Source: Schlesneria paludicola DSM 18645 | GTDB lineage: Bacteria; Planctomycetota; Planctomycetia; Planctomycetales; Planctomycetaceae | Direction: 5' to 3' | Assembly (NCBI RefSeq): GCF_000255655.1 | Contig: NZ_JH636435.1 | Location: 1,545,770-1,609,769 of the forward strand | DNA length: 64,000 bases | Shown: piece by piece, positions 1 to 9,730 of the stretch | Layout: the number at the start of each line of letters is the position of its first letter | Position numbering within the stretch: the stretch's first letter is position 1 | Notes under the pieces: generated by a model | Database searches by the model: none | What the model was told of the DNA's origin: nothing | Seen by the model: the letters and a program-made list of their open reading frames with translations, nothing else | Program-made: the position numbers and the translations under genes

Positions 1-167
1 ACGATGTATCGTGTCGCCCCGGTCGAAGAATCACTAGCATGACCGACAGTTGTCAAGGGAAATTGACTTTAAGTCTGCCTGCAGTGTGAATGACCACCGC
101 ACACGCTGAATGCCGATTTCCCATCGCGGCTTTCCTCGGCGTCGAACAGGGTGCCCAGTTTGGGGTA

Positions 168-566
168 TCACCACGTCACAAGGCTTCCGTCAATCTTCTT
201 CAGATTGACACTTGTGCCCCAATCGAGCTTGGGAAGATTCTTACGTTTCAAGCTGGTCAATCGAAGCTTCCCCGACTGTCTCTCATTCAGTGTGATATTG
301 CCAATCACTTCATCATTCACTTGTACCGCGAGTACTGTCCCCGGCGGCAAAGGAACATTCTTCACATCAATCGACAAAACGTCATGGTCTTTGACATTGG
401 GCTCACCACGGACTTCTACGTGACGCGCTGATCCTGAAGCGGCAAAGTGTCCTCGACAACCAAACAGCGGTAGTCGAAGCTCCCGCTTAAATGCCCACGA
501 TGGGGTCGTCCACAGAAAGGTCACCGTCAAGAAACAAAGCATGCGGACCAACCAGCCGTGGTTCAT
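168..566 (-). CDS. Hypothetical secreted protein, 132 aa
   Basis: I do not recognise this family. The N-terminus has a positively charged start, a hydrophobic stretch (about residues 8-22) and a likely cleavage site after PSWA, so export is likely. The mature part is about 105 residues, basic, and rich in short beta-like stretches (DVKNVPLPPG, VLAVQVNDEVIG). This suggests a small beta-sandwich domain, but that is only an impression. It lies downstream of, and on the same strand as, the thioredoxin-like lipoprotein gene, with an 83-base gap, so co-transcription is possible. Confidence 0.6.
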   Translation of the reverse strand: MNHGWLVRMLCFLTVTFLWTTPSWAFKRELRLPLFGCRGHFAASGSARHVEVRGEPNVKDHDVLSIDVKNVPLPPGTVLAVQVNDEVIGNITLNERQSGKLRLTSLKRKNLPKLDWGTSVNLKKIDGSLVTW

Positions 567-649
567 ACAGTCGTTACCTTTTTGTGGCGTGTGACGTGAA
601 AAACTAAACGCGTAACAGAGAAGTGAGCGAACAGATTATGTCCTGAATT

Positions 650-2911
650 TCACTCTGGAAGATCAGGAGCGGGGGGAACAGACTCGGAATTGCCTGCGGG
701 AGATGTTTCGGACTTGGTTTCGGGTGTCGCTGACGTTGCGGCCGGTGTCTCAGCCGGTTGCGTGTCGGACTTTGGCTCAGTCGCGATCGGGTTCGCCGCA
801 GATTCGACTGGCGCGGCAACATCGGTCCCCTCGATTGGAATCAGAGCCGACTGCAACACGAGTCTTGACTGCAATTCTTTATCAACCGTCCCGTTTTGAA
901 CCCACGCCACCAGTGACAGGCTGCTTTTAATGGACGGCTTCAGTTGCGCGGGGAACTCGGTTCGGCGTCCCGCTTCGAACTGAGAAATGTAGTGCGTGAG
1001 ATGATCTTGAATGTCCGACAGCGGCATCGTGATCGCGTATTTCAACTCACCCTTTTTCGGAGGAATCCCCTTGGAGCCGTCCAACGATTCTCGTGCAACG
1101 AATTCATGTTCGAAGATTCCGTTCGACCCCAAGGGCCAGAACGTTTGGACTTTGTTTTCGACAATCGCCATCCGCAAACGACATGATGGAAGGATGTCTT
1201 CGGGAATTCCGGTCGCTTCCACCTCGACGGCTAGTTGCCCATCGGTCACCTTGGCGGAAAGTTTGAGAGCCACGTCGGTCTTCATCGCCAGACGCTCGTC
1301 AATCACTTGCCGAAAGAGGGCGTATCCGTTCGGGGTCGATTGAATCAAACCCGAGTAGTAACGCGGGTCGAGCATCATTCCATCGACCACGACAGTCGGT
1401 GTCGCCGAGAGGTTATAAAAAGCCCCGCGTTCCTCGGAATCCTGATTGGCCAGCCCGTCTGGTCCTGGGATGTGCTGGTGGTAGCGAACGACGACGACTT
1501 CCGATGTCGGATAGGTTTTACTCAAAGCTTCGACGGCCAGGTCGGCAGCAACGCAAGGCGGACACTGCATTCCGGTAAACAGCTCAACGAGAACTGTTCG
1601 ATTTCCCGCATCTACCGCGGGTGGTGCAGCGATTTTTGCTTGCACTTCCGTCAGCAGGGCACCGATTTTCTGGTGATAGACTTCCAGCAACCGCTTATCA
1701 TAGCCGTCTTCGTTGCCGTGCTTTTGATTCCAGAGTTTCTTTAGCACTTCATGGGGAGTCGGCGAATTCGGCGGTTCGCCAGCACGGAGCTGCAGGATTG
1801 TTGCTTCCAGTAGGGGCAAAGCCACGATATCAGTCAGGTACTCGATGGCCTGATCGGCATTTCCTGTACGCTCGGCATGCGTCGCCAGGGCCAGCAGCAC
1901 CTCGGAATTGAAGGGTTGCTTTGCGACAATTTCCGTAAGTCCGGCGGCCGCCTTCGTTCGCTCGTCGTCGGGCGTGCTTTCACTCATTAACTGCCGTGAC
2001 CAGATCTGAACATGAGCGGCATCGCGATACGCGGCGATCGAACTCTTCAAAAGATCCAGATCTTCACCCAGATGTTGTTCCGCGGCATCGAAGTATGGCA
2101 AAGCCAATTGTGGAAATAGTCGTCCATTGATCAGGTTGACGCCCACCGTCATTTCAGCACGTCCCAACCAGCGATCACCCCACAATTTGGCTGACGAAAC
2201 GAAATCGTTGATGACCTCTTTCAACTTCGCTTCGTCAAATCCGGCCTGCGCATGGTTGGCGAGGATCATGGCGTAGATGTCTTGAACTGCGGGGCTTGTT
2301 CGAAACTCGCGTACCGTCACCAGCAAGTCATCGGGTTTCAAACTTTTCGATTTAATTTTGGCTTCGATCGCATCCGAACCGGGGGGAAGCCCTGTCGCTC
2401 CGAACGGTTCGAGTGATTTTTCATCGGTCGGCAACATCCGCGTGAGAAACAGTTCAACGGGACTGGTCCGAATCGTGCCGCGGACAAAGCCGTCTTGAAA
2501 CGATCCGATGAAGTCAAATTTCGATTTCGCGTTCTCCATCACAATCCGAATTGCGTCACCGTCGACAACGGTTTCCAAAATCTTCGGCTTGCTGTTCTCG
2601 TCTTTGTCCTGGTGTGTATCGAGAAATTCGGCGGTGACCTTGTCACCTTCGCCGCGCGAGAATTTGATAATCCAACGGTAATTGTCGACCCGCTGATTCG
2701 TGACAACGACAACCCAATTTCCGACCAGCTCTTTAACATCCCGCTTGACCGGGACAATCTTCTTTTTCGGCTTGGCCCCCGCCTGTTCCGGGGAAGAAAC
2801 TTCACCGTCCTCAGTCGATTGCGCCGTCGAGGCATCCGGTTTCGAGTTGCAACCTGCGACAAGCAGGACGATGAGCAGCAGCCACCGCGACCACGAATGA
2901 AGTGAATGCAT
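650..2911 (-). CDS. Thioredoxin-like domain lipoprotein, 753 aa
   Basis: The chosen ATG gives a clear lipoprotein signal: a hydrophobic segment at residues 10-20 and a lipobox LVAGC with the lipidated Cys at 21. The frame stays open 80 codons upstream, but that extension has no signal character. Residues about 55-165 look like a beta-rich domain and 200-420 are mostly helical, possibly TPR-like (ALATHAERTGNADQAIEYL). From about residue 438 there is a thioredoxin-like fold with a CPPC motif (Cys450, Cys453) and a cis-Pro-like ATPTVVVDG. The C-terminal 60 residues are low-complexity Pro/Ala/Thr/Ser/Glu. The expected role is envelope thiol-disulfide chemistry; the substrate is unknown. It is far longer than a single thioredoxin domain. 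Confidence 0.8.
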   Translation of the reverse strand: MHSLHSWSRWLLLIVLLVAGCNSKPDASTAQSTEDGEVSSPEQAGAKPKKKIVPVKRDVKELVGNWVVVVTNQRVDNYRWIIKFSRGEGDKVTAEFLDTHQDKDENSKPKILETVVDGDAIRIVMENAKSKFDFIGSFQDGFVRGTIRTSPVELFLTRMLPTDEKSLEPFGATGLPPGSDAIEAKIKSKSLKPDDLLVTVREFRTSPAVQDIYAMILANHAQAGFDEAKLKEVINDFVSSAKLWGDRWLGRAEMTVGVNLINGRLFPQLALPYFDAAEQHLGEDLDLLKSSIAAYRDAAHVQIWSRQLMSESTPDDERTKAAAGLTEIVAKQPFNSEVLLALATHAERTGNADQAIEYLTDIVALPLLEATILQLRAGEPPNSPTPHEVLKKLWNQKHGNEDGYDKRLLEVYHQKIGALLTEVQAKIAAPPAVDAGNRTVLVELFTGMQCPPCVAADLAVEALSKTYPTSEVVVVRYHQHIPGPDGLANQDSEERGAFYNLSATPTVVVDGMMLDPRYYSGLIQSTPNGYALFRQVIDERLAMKTDVALKLSAKVTDGQLAVEVEATGIPEDILPSCRLRMAIVENKVQTFWPLGSNGIFEHEFVARESLDGSKGIPPKKGELKYAITMPLSDIQDHLTHYISQFEAGRRTEFPAQLKPSIKSSLSLVAWVQNGTVDKELQSRLVLQSALIPIEGTDVAAPVESAANPIATEPKSDTQPAETPAATSATPETKSETSPAGNSESVPPAPDLPE

Positions 2912-3348
2912 TACTGAAAAACCCTGAATAGTTACGGCCGCAACGGCAAAAGACGAATTCGATGGCATGGCTTCGTAGACTTCGAAACGCACCATCAAGC
3001 TCGAAGAACCTCCAAAGATACCGACCTTTTGTCCGAAAGCCCAGTACGGACAAGTCTTGATTGAAATGATTTTTTGCCCGGCGCTCGAGACGTGCGGCGC
3101 AACAGGTGCGTTTTTCAAGATGGGTACGGGGCCTCTGAATGTGCATCGCAATTCTTGCGACGCACCCCTCTGGAAAACCGTTCAAATCATGCTGGATTTT
3201 GAACGGAAACATCAGTGCCGCGCTTGGTTGGAATGGGCGCGCATTGCGCAGCGTGGCGGCCACTTGCCACGATGCGCAATACAAAACTGGACACAGCGCG
3301 AAAACACTGCGGCTCCGACGATGCCAGAACCGCAAAAGTGCCCATGGC
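2912..3348. other. Intergenic region, 437 bp
   Basis: It lies between two minus-strand genes. Open frames here are extensions or shadows with no credible start, signal or domain. It should hold the promoter and leader of the thioredoxin-like lipoprotein gene, but I could not pick a convincing -35/-10 pair. Confidence 0.5.
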
Positions 3349-6102
3349 CTATGGATGAAAATAGATCGAATCGAGGTTCATCAGGCCGCCGGTCTTTTCG
3401 GGATTCTCAAACCGGACGAACAGATCATGTCGGCCGGTCGTCGAGGGAAGTTCGATGGTCTTTTCGTACCATGTCTCCCACGCGCCATTCACCTCAACAC
3501 TGACCGACGCCAGCCGCGGGCCGTCTGGCCGATCCATACGGATGTCGATCACACCTCCTTGTCCGGCCGAAGCCACCCGGAACGTCAATCGCTTCACGCG
3601 ATCGAGGGTCACGCCATTGAACCTGAGATAGTGTCCATGATCGATCGAACCGGCGAATCGTCCGCCTCCCGCAGAGTTGGAATTGAGAAACCGTGGACCA
3701 TGAACTTCGTCAGCAGACTCGGCCTCAACCATCCGATGTCGCAAATACACAACGGCCGATGCGTTTAACGGCGGAATCCCTTCGGCCCCCCGGTCCACGT
3801 AATTCGCTTCAAGCTTGTAGTGCCCGGGCTGGCCAGCTTCCTCAGTCGAAACCGGGATCTCGCCCACGAAACCATTGAAGACTCGTACCAGTCCGCGGGG
3901 CTGAAGCGAGTAGACCCACTCCACCATTTCGCGAATTTCGTCGAGTGTGTGCTGAGAATGAGGAATCATCGGGATTTTTCCCCAGACGCCTGTCGATCCC
4001 TTCAAGACTCGCTGCACCGACGCATCGAGAGCCCCTTCGGTCGTGCGGTACTTCGTCGCGATTTCGAGGAGCGGCGGGCCGACACGTTTTTGATCCACAG
4101 CATGGCAGTTGAAGCAATCGCTGCCTTTCATTCTCCGCAGCCCCATCGGCCCTTGATCGGTCGATTCTGTCGCTCCCCCCGCAGTCGGAATGGGCTCCTT
4201 GGAATACGCCGCATTCAGCGACACACGTTTGGGAGAATCGCCATCAATCGGTTCGGCGCCACGCTTATCAACTTCGTCGTCGTCATTCGAGCCATCCTCG
4301 ACATCGTTCACTGTCAGCTCGAAACGAATTGGCTGATCCGCATCGTAGAACTCGCCACTGGCCGGTTTACTGAATCGAATCGTTGGCCGCTCGTTCCCCA
4401 CAATCACGGGGACCGTCGCGCTGCGAAATGCTCCTTGTGCATCCGTCACGACGAGTTCCAGATTGTAAACTCCAGGCTCGGTCATGGTGATGGTCGGGTT
4501 GGGCTCGCGAGAGACCACTTTCGGCGCCGCGTTGGCATCACCGGCGCGGATCGCGCGCCATTCATAACTCAGTTGATCACCCACGTCTTTGTCGAATGTA
4601 CCCTGGCTTGAAAGCGACACCTTCAGCGGATGCTTGCCGAGGTTATTCTCGGCCGCCACGACCACGACGGGCGGCCGATTGCCGCGAACGAAGTCGATTC
4701 GGATCAGCCGGGCATCTTGATTCACACCCCAGGTTTCGCCGTATTCAATCGCGTACAAGCTGCCTTCAGGACCAAACTCCAAGTCGATGGGACGAACAAA
4801 CCGTTGCTCGGGCAAGAACGGCTCAATGCGCTTGACGTTCTGTTGGTCGTCAAGAAACACCACCTTCAGCCAGTTGCGCGACCACTCAAAAATGAACAAG
4901 CATCGGTCATACTCGGCCGGAAATTTGACGAGGGAATCGGAGCGGCCCTGGAAATGATAGACCGGCCCGGCACACGCCGTGCGTCCCCCTTTTCCTAACT
5001 CGGGAAATTCAGGTGAGTCTCCGTACGGATAGAACAACATGGCCGGTTGCGGCACTGGCAGCACTTTCGCTCCGGTGTTGTTGGGAGAGTCATTTTTCGG
5101 TCCATTCACATCAGACAGAGCCACAATTTCGCCTGTTTCGAAGTTCACATGGGCATAGGGGCGATTGTTCGCAACAAAGTAGGGCCAACCGAAATTTCCC
5201 GCCTTCCGCGCTTGGTTGATCTCGTCATAACCACGCGATCCGCGCGGCCCATCGGCACCTGCATCCGGTCCGACATCGCCCCAGTACAGAAACCCCGTCG
5301 CAGGATCGACGCTAATTCGCCAGGGGTTCCGACATCCCATCACGTAGATCTCGGGATGCCCCTGTGATCCGTCGGCTGGAAACAAATTGCCTTCGGGAAT
5401 TTCATATGTTCCATCGTGCTTCGGCTTGATTCGCAGAATCTTGCCGTTGTAACTGTTGGTGTTTCCGGACGAACGCTGTGCATCGAACGGCGAATGATCC
5501 GGACGTTCGTCGATCGGAGCATAGCCTTGTGAATCGCCAAACGGATTGGTGTTGTCGCCAGACGCGATGAACAACTCGCCGCCCGGTCCGAACTGAAGCG
5601 CACCGGCGTGGTGACAGCATTCCTTTCGCTGCTCTTCGTACTTGAGCAACACCTTCTCCGACGACAAATCCAGCTTGCCGTCTTTCAAGGTGAATCGGCT
5701 GACATATTGTCCCGGAAAATCTGGTGGCGAATACTGGAAGTAAATCCATTGATTGGATGCGAAGTTCGGATCGAGCGTCAGTCCAATCAAGCCGTTCTCT
5801 TGAGCAGTCGTAACCACGACTTCACCCACGAGCGTCACTTCGCGGCTGCCGGGCTTCAACACTTTCAGCTTGCCACTGAGTTCGATGAAATAGACCGATC
5901 CGTCGGGCGCGATGGCCAGTTCCATCGGTTGCACCAGGCCCGTGGCAAGAATCGTCGTCTCAAACCGACTTTGATCGACGGACGTTTCGGCATTCGACGC
6001 GCTGACCAGAGTCATCAGCGCGAGCACCATGGTCATTGACGGTCCTAAACGCTCCCAACGAGCCCATGCGGTCTCCCGCCATCGAGACTTGCAATCATAC
6101 AT
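3349..6102 (-). CDS. Secreted PQQ-dehydrogenase-like propeller with PKD, cytochrome c and CBM6-like domains
   Basis: The order of parts is: a signal sequence (about residues 23-38), a glucose/sorbosone dehydrogenase-like six-bladed propeller (about 45-475; VQPMELAIAPDGS, CRNPWRISVDP), a PKD/Ig-like domain (about 490-580), a second short beta domain, a cytochrome c domain with CFNCH near residue 660 and a likely Met ligand in IPMIPHSQH, and a C-terminal CBM6-like beta-sandwich (EAESADEVHG onward). It is expected to act outside the cytoplasmic membrane as a redox enzyme on sugars or polyols, feeding electrons to its own haem. The substrate cannot be told. ATG at 6102 has a GGAG 11 bases upstream; GTG at 6111 is an alternative start. 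This domain set is typical of planctomycetes. Confidence 0.85.
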   Translation of the reverse strand: MYDCKSRWRETAWARWERLGPSMTMVLALMTLVSASNAETSVDQSRFETTILATGLVQPMELAIAPDGSVYFIELSGKLKVLKPGSREVTLVGEVVVTTAQENGLIGLTLDPNFASNQWIYFQYSPPDFPGQYVSRFTLKDGKLDLSSEKVLLKYEEQRKECCHHAGALQFGPGGELFIASGDNTNPFGDSQGYAPIDERPDHSPFDAQRSSGNTNSYNGKILRIKPKHDGTYEIPEGNLFPADGSQGHPEIYVMGCRNPWRISVDPATGFLYWGDVGPDAGADGPRGSRGYDEINQARKAGNFGWPYFVANNRPYAHVNFETGEIVALSDVNGPKNDSPNNTGAKVLPVPQPAMLFYPYGDSPEFPELGKGGRTACAGPVYHFQGRSDSLVKFPAEYDRCLFIFEWSRNWLKVVFLDDQQNVKRIEPFLPEQRFVRPIDLEFGPEGSLYAIEYGETWGVNQDARLIRIDFVRGNRPPVVVVAAENNLGKHPLKVSLSSQGTFDKDVGDQLSYEWRAIRAGDANAAPKVVSREPNPTITMTEPGVYNLELVVTDAQGAFRSATVPVIVGNERPTIRFSKPASGEFYDADQPIRFELTVNDVEDGSNDDDEVDKRGAEPIDGDSPKRVSLNAAYSKEPIPTAGGATESTDQGPMGLRRMKGSDCFNCHAVDQKRVGPPLLEIATKYRTTEGALDASVQRVLKGSTGVWGKIPMIPHSQHTLDEIREMVEWVYSLQPRGLVRVFNGFVGEIPVSTEEAGQPGHYKLEANYVDRGAEGIPPLNASAVVYLRHRMVEAESADEVHGPRFLNSNSAGGGRFAGSIDHGHYLRFNGVTLDRVKRLTFRVASAGQGGVIDIRMDRPDGPRLASVSVEVNGAWETWYEKTIELPSTTGRHDLFVRFENPEKTGGLMNLDSIYFHP

Positions 6103-6166
6103 TCGATCCACAACTCCATGGGCTTCGCTGACGTAACGGACAATTTCGAACGATCACAACTCGGAT

Positions 6167-6634
6167 CTATTTCTTTGGAGCATTCTTCTCGACCAGGCCC
6201 CACATGTGACCACCGACTTCACCATGCTGCCAGGTGCCTGCGTAGCGGTCCCCATAAAACATGACTCGAGCCGTGAAGGTCCCGACACCAGGAATCGTGA
6301 GATCCGTCAACGACATGACCGGGGTATCGTTGGCCCAGTAAACCTTAATCGGAATCGGAATATCGAGTTCATTCTCGCCGACTTTCATTTTGGCCGTGAT
6401 CAACCAGTCATCACCCTTCAACTTCTTTGCAGAAACAATCTGATATCGATCAGGTTTATTGGTTCCCGAGTCCTTCCCATCAACACTGAATGCCCCGGCG
6501 AGAACTCCATTCGTCAATTTGGCCGAGAATGCCTTCTCCAGATCTTCCCGATCAGCCTTCTTCTCGGGATCGGCTGCCCAGAGCGACATCGCGACGAAGC
6601 CTATGGCAACAAGACCTGCAAAAAAACGTGTCAT
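6167..6634 (-). CDS. Hypothetical secreted protein, 155 aa
   Basis: The start is fixed by an AAGGAG ribosome site five bases before the ATG and by a clean signal peptide (residues 1-19, cleavage after SLWA). The mature part is an about 135-residue beta-rich domain ending in GTWQHGEVGGHMWGLVEK. It resembles a widespread planctomycete family of small lipocalin-like exported proteins, but I cannot name a function. It lies between metW and the propeller gene on the same strand. Confidence 0.75.
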   Translation of the reverse strand: MTRFFAGLVAIGFVAMSLWAADPEKKADREDLEKAFSAKLTNGVLAGAFSVDGKDSGTNKPDRYQIVSAKKLKGDDWLITAKMKVGENELDIPIPIKVYWANDTPVMSLTDLTIPGVGTFTARVMFYGDRYAGTWQHGEVGGHMWGLVEKNAPKK

Positions 6635-6693
6635 GTTCGCTCCTTCCAGAAAGCAACGATTCAAACGAGCCTCAAACTGAACTTCGTTCCGGT

Positions 6694-7317
6694 TCAAACA
6701 TGTTCCAAGACATAGAGCGCGTTGTCGGCACGGAAATTCGCAGCCCAGGCGCCGCGCGCCGATCGTCCATGAACCAACGGAATTTCGATCACAATCTTAA
6801 ACTTCATCCGTTCGCACAGTTCGCGAAAATCCAGCATGGAAAGAAAATGCAAATTCGGCGTGTTGTACCAGTCGTACGGCAACGAACCGGTGACGGGCGC
6901 GCGGCCGTGCAGCATGATCTGCAGCCGAATCCACCAGTGGCCGTAGTTGGGGACAAGAATCACGGCCCGCTTGGCGATTCGCAGCATCTCTTTCAACAGT
7001 TCTTGTGGATGACGCACTTGCTGCAAGGTCTGGCTGAGCACGGCGAAATCGAATGAGCCTTCCGGAATCTCTTTCAGACCATGATCAAGGTCGGACTGAA
7101 TCACGGGCATTCCCTTTGAGATCGCGGCAATGACTTCGCGATGATCCAGTTCGATTCCCTGCACGGAACAGTTCAGTTCGTCGCGCAGTCGGCACAACAA
7201 ACGAGCATCACCACACCCCAGATCGATCACGCGGCTGCCGCGGCCAATCTGGTCAATGATTAAGCGATCGGTAAGCGAAGCCATAGGATCGCCCACGCTG
7301 TAACGGCGCGTCGCCAT
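6694..7317 (-). CDS. metW: MetW, methionine biosynthesis methyltransferase-like protein
   Basis: It is a class I SAM-methyltransferase fold: motif I is VIDLGCGDARLL, followed by GIELD and FDFAVLSQTLQQV. The later stretch VPNYGHWWIRLQ plus PYDWYNTPNLHFLS is the MetW signature. At 207 aa it matches family length. It follows metX with only 8 bases between, and has an AGGAG ribosome site about five bases before the ATG. MetW partners MetX in homoserine acylation in several bacteria, although its exact chemistry is not settled. Confidence 0.93.
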   Translation of the reverse strand: MATRRYSVGDPMASLTDRLIIDQIGRGSRVIDLGCGDARLLCRLRDELNCSVQGIELDHREVIAAISKGMPVIQSDLDHGLKEIPEGSFDFAVLSQTLQQVRHPQELLKEMLRIAKRAVILVPNYGHWWIRLQIMLHGRAPVTGSLPYDWYNTPNLHFLSMLDFRELCERMKFKIVIEIPLVHGRSARGAWAANFRADNALYVLEHV

Positions 7318-7325
7318 CGTATCTC

Positions 7326-8531
7326 CTAGGAATGACGCAAGCGCCGATAAGTTTCGCGTAACAACGGGGTCACGAGTTCCTCAAGTTGCTTGATTTCAAG
7401 CAAGAACGAATCGTGTCCAAACACGCTTTCCAGTTCGAGGTACGTCACATGTCGGTGCGTTTGCAGCAAGGCACTCACCAGTTCACGACTTTGACTCGAC
7501 GGAAACAGCCAATCAGTGTGATAGGACGTAATTAGGAACCGCGCCTCGGTTCGACCCAGTGCCTGACGGAGTGAGCCGTACCGCTGCGCGAGGTCGAAAT
7601 AGTCCATCGCTCTGGTCAAATAGACGTAACTGTTGGCGTCAAACCGTTCGATGAATCGCTTGCCCTGATAGTGCAGATAACTCTCGATTTTGAATTCGGT
7701 CTCGCTCTGCAGGTCGTATGCAAGATGATCCGAATGCTGCAAATCACGGCCGAATTTTCGTTCGATTGATGCTTCCGACAGATACGTGATGTGTGCCACC
7801 ATGCGAGCCAGTGCCAGTCCCGCACGAGGACCGACATCACCGTACTTCGACGGTTCGGCACCGTAATAATCGCCATTCTGAAATTGGGGATCGGTTGTGA
7901 TCGCACGACGCCCCACGGCATTAAAAGCGATTCCCTGGGCAGACAGCTTTGCCGCAGACGCCAGGCAAATGGCCGCATGCATCATATCGGGATACCGCGC
8001 CACCCAGTCCAGAACCTGCATTCCGCCCAGGCTGCCGCCAATCACTGCCAGCAACTTTTCGATTCCCAGATGCCGGACAAGCGCCGCGTGAACTTCGACC
8101 ATATCTCCGACGGTAATAAACGGAAACCGGAGTCCGTACGGTTGGCCGGTGGCAGGATCAGGACAACTCGGTCCCGTCGTTCCCTGGCATCCTCCCAGCA
8201 CATTGGCGCAGACGATGAAATACTTTCGCGTATCGAGTGCCTTGCCGGGGCCCACCAATCCGTCCCACCAGCCCGATTTGCGATCGTCGGGAGAATGTTT
8301 GCCCGCGACATGCGCATCACCCGTCAAGGCGTGGCAGACGAAAATGGCGTTGTCTTTTTCTGGTGTCAGCTCACCGTAGGTCTCAAACGCGACATTGATC
8401 GGCCCCAACTGACGGCCGCCTTCTAATGTCAAAGGCGCCGACGGTTCAAAGAGACGAACGATCTGCGTCTGGACGATGCCCACGGACGTCTCGTCATCAA
8501 TTCGTTCTGGTGATGCAATCTCGGAAGCCAT
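7326..8531 (-). CDS. metX: Homoserine O-acetyltransferase (MetX)
   Basis: This is an alpha/beta-hydrolase-fold acyltransferase for the first committed step of methionine synthesis (homoserine + acetyl-CoA). The family hallmarks are all present: HALTGDAHVAG, the nucleophile elbow GGSLGG (catalytic Ser), the Asp in ITSYHTDWLFP and the His in FGHDSFL. Its 401 aa are in the usual range. It is the first gene of the metXW pair. Some family members prefer succinyl-CoA, so the acyl donor is inferred. No SAM riboswitch or Met-box was recognised upstream. Confidence 0.95.
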   Translation of the reverse strand: MASEIASPERIDDETSVGIVQTQIVRLFEPSAPLTLEGGRQLGPINVAFETYGELTPEKDNAIFVCHALTGDAHVAGKHSPDDRKSGWWDGLVGPGKALDTRKYFIVCANVLGGCQGTTGPSCPDPATGQPYGLRFPFITVGDMVEVHAALVRHLGIEKLLAVIGGSLGGMQVLDWVARYPDMMHAAICLASAAKLSAQGIAFNAVGRRAITTDPQFQNGDYYGAEPSKYGDVGPRAGLALARMVAHITYLSEASIERKFGRDLQHSDHLAYDLQSETEFKIESYLHYQGKRFIERFDANSYVYLTRAMDYFDLAQRYGSLRQALGRTEARFLITSYHTDWLFPSSQSRELVSALLQTHRHVTYLELESVFGHDSFLLEIKQLEELVTPLLRETYRRLRHS

Positions 8532-9029
8532 GACGGCAAGGTCACCCTGAGTACAAGGGATATCGCAATCTCAGTCACAATCAAAAAGTATCGGCAACTC
8601 GTCGCAGGATTATAGGGATCAAGGGCAGGGGATTCGAGTACACAGCCATCAACACCCGCCTTCCCACGCCGGATTCTCCTTCCCCCAGTGGTGCGATGCC
8701 CGACGGCCAGAGGGCAATTGCCACGTCGAATTCCCCGGCGCAATCACCTGACCGCTCGCGGGGATGTGGCCTTCCGAATCGATTCGACTCACACGAATAC
8801 GCGTCAAAGTCACCGTGATCGGCGCGTCGTGCACGACCGGAAGAGTCCGTTTTGCACTGGTAGAACGCCCACTTCCGTGAACTGTAGCGACAGCAGCGAT
8901 CCCACTGGATTTGTGAATCAGGGGTTCCCGATAACTTGATCGCCATCGCGTCAATCCCGGGCTCCGCCGAACTGGATTGGCCGGAAATGGAATCTCGTCA
9001 GGACGTTCTCGCTTCACGGAATCGAATCG
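8532..9029. other. Intergenic region between divergent genes, 498 bp
   Basis: It separates metX (minus) from the Cys-rich protein gene (plus). Several short frames are open, the longest on the minus strand at 8649-9038, but that one would overlap the start of the plus-strand gene and shows no signal or domain. Both promoters should lie here. I see no clear riboswitch or strong inverted repeat. Confidence 0.5.
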
Positions 9030-9437
9030 ATGAAACATTTTCTGCTGACACTATTGGCGGGTTTGGCAATTGCGATTCCTTGCCTGGCCGGAGGAAGCTC
9101 TCGCACCTGCGCTCAATGCGGCTGCAGCCAATTGAAGAAGGTCTGCCGTCTGGTCCCCGACGTCAAAAAGGTTCCCGAATTCAAGTACGTCGTGGAAGAA
9201 GAAGAGGTTTGCTTGCTCGGGAAAAGTTGCACCGAAGAACGAACGGTTCCCGACGAATGCTCACCCACCGGACAACGCTGCGAGACCGTTCAGGTTCCGC
9301 GTTGTGGGATGATTGTGTGCAAAAAGAAGTTGAAAAAAACAACGACCAGCGTCGAGAAACCCACCGTGAAATGCGTCTTAGAAACGGTTTGCTGCCAATG
9401 TGGCTGCCTCTGCAATGCGGGTGCCTGCACTCCTTGA
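9030..9437 (+). CDS. Cys-rich secreted protein, 135 aa
   Basis: A signal peptide covers residues 1-20 (LLAGLAIAIPCLA, cleavage after CLA). The mature chain of about 115 residues carries 17 cysteines, many in CxxC or CxC pairs (CAQCGC near the start, CCQCGCLC near the end), with a lysine-rich stretch (KKKLKK) between. Similar small Cys-rich exported proteins with repeated V-C-x-V/C patterns occur widely in planctomycetes. The function is unknown; disulfide-stabilised envelope structure or metal binding are both possible. The gene stands alone. Confidence 0.75.
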   Translation: MKHFLLTLLAGLAIAIPCLAGGSSRTCAQCGCSQLKKVCRLVPDVKKVPEFKYVVEEEEVCLLGKSCTEERTVPDECSPTGQRCETVQVPRCGMIVCKKKLKKTTTSVEKPTVKCVLETVCCQCGCLCNAGACTP

Positions 9438-9730
9438 TCGTCAGACGCTGATCCCACTCGATACTTACGACACGTGACGTGCCCGCCGCCATTCTGACGC
9501 CAGCGGTCATCGACAATCGCCATGACGACCCCCAAAGGGAGTATTCGAGCATCTGTTTCGGAAAGCCGACGCCAATCCACCAAGATCATCCCGGCCATCC
9601 AAGATTTGTGACGGCCGATTGACTATTATTTCCGCGAAACGTTGAACCGAATCAACCAACCACATTCGTTCACGGCGCGACCACAAAACGAGCGGTCACG
9701 CTCCGCACAATCACTGAGAATGGAAATCTG

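Noticed and set aside
2811-3335. Minus-strand frame of 174 codons overlapping the start of the thioredoxin-like lipoprotein gene
   Set aside because: It runs in another frame across a well-supported signal sequence, and lacks any domain.
8532-8700. Possible SAM riboswitch or T-box ahead of metX
   Set aside because: I looked for the conserved core of SAM-I/SAM-II type aptamers and a downstream terminator and found neither.
8649-9038. Minus-strand frame of 129 codons upstream of the Cys-rich protein gene
   Set aside because: It overlaps the start of a better-supported plus-strand gene, has no ribosome site, signal peptide or domain, and its composition is Arg/Ser/Pro-rich as expected for an antisense or non-coding GC-rich frame.
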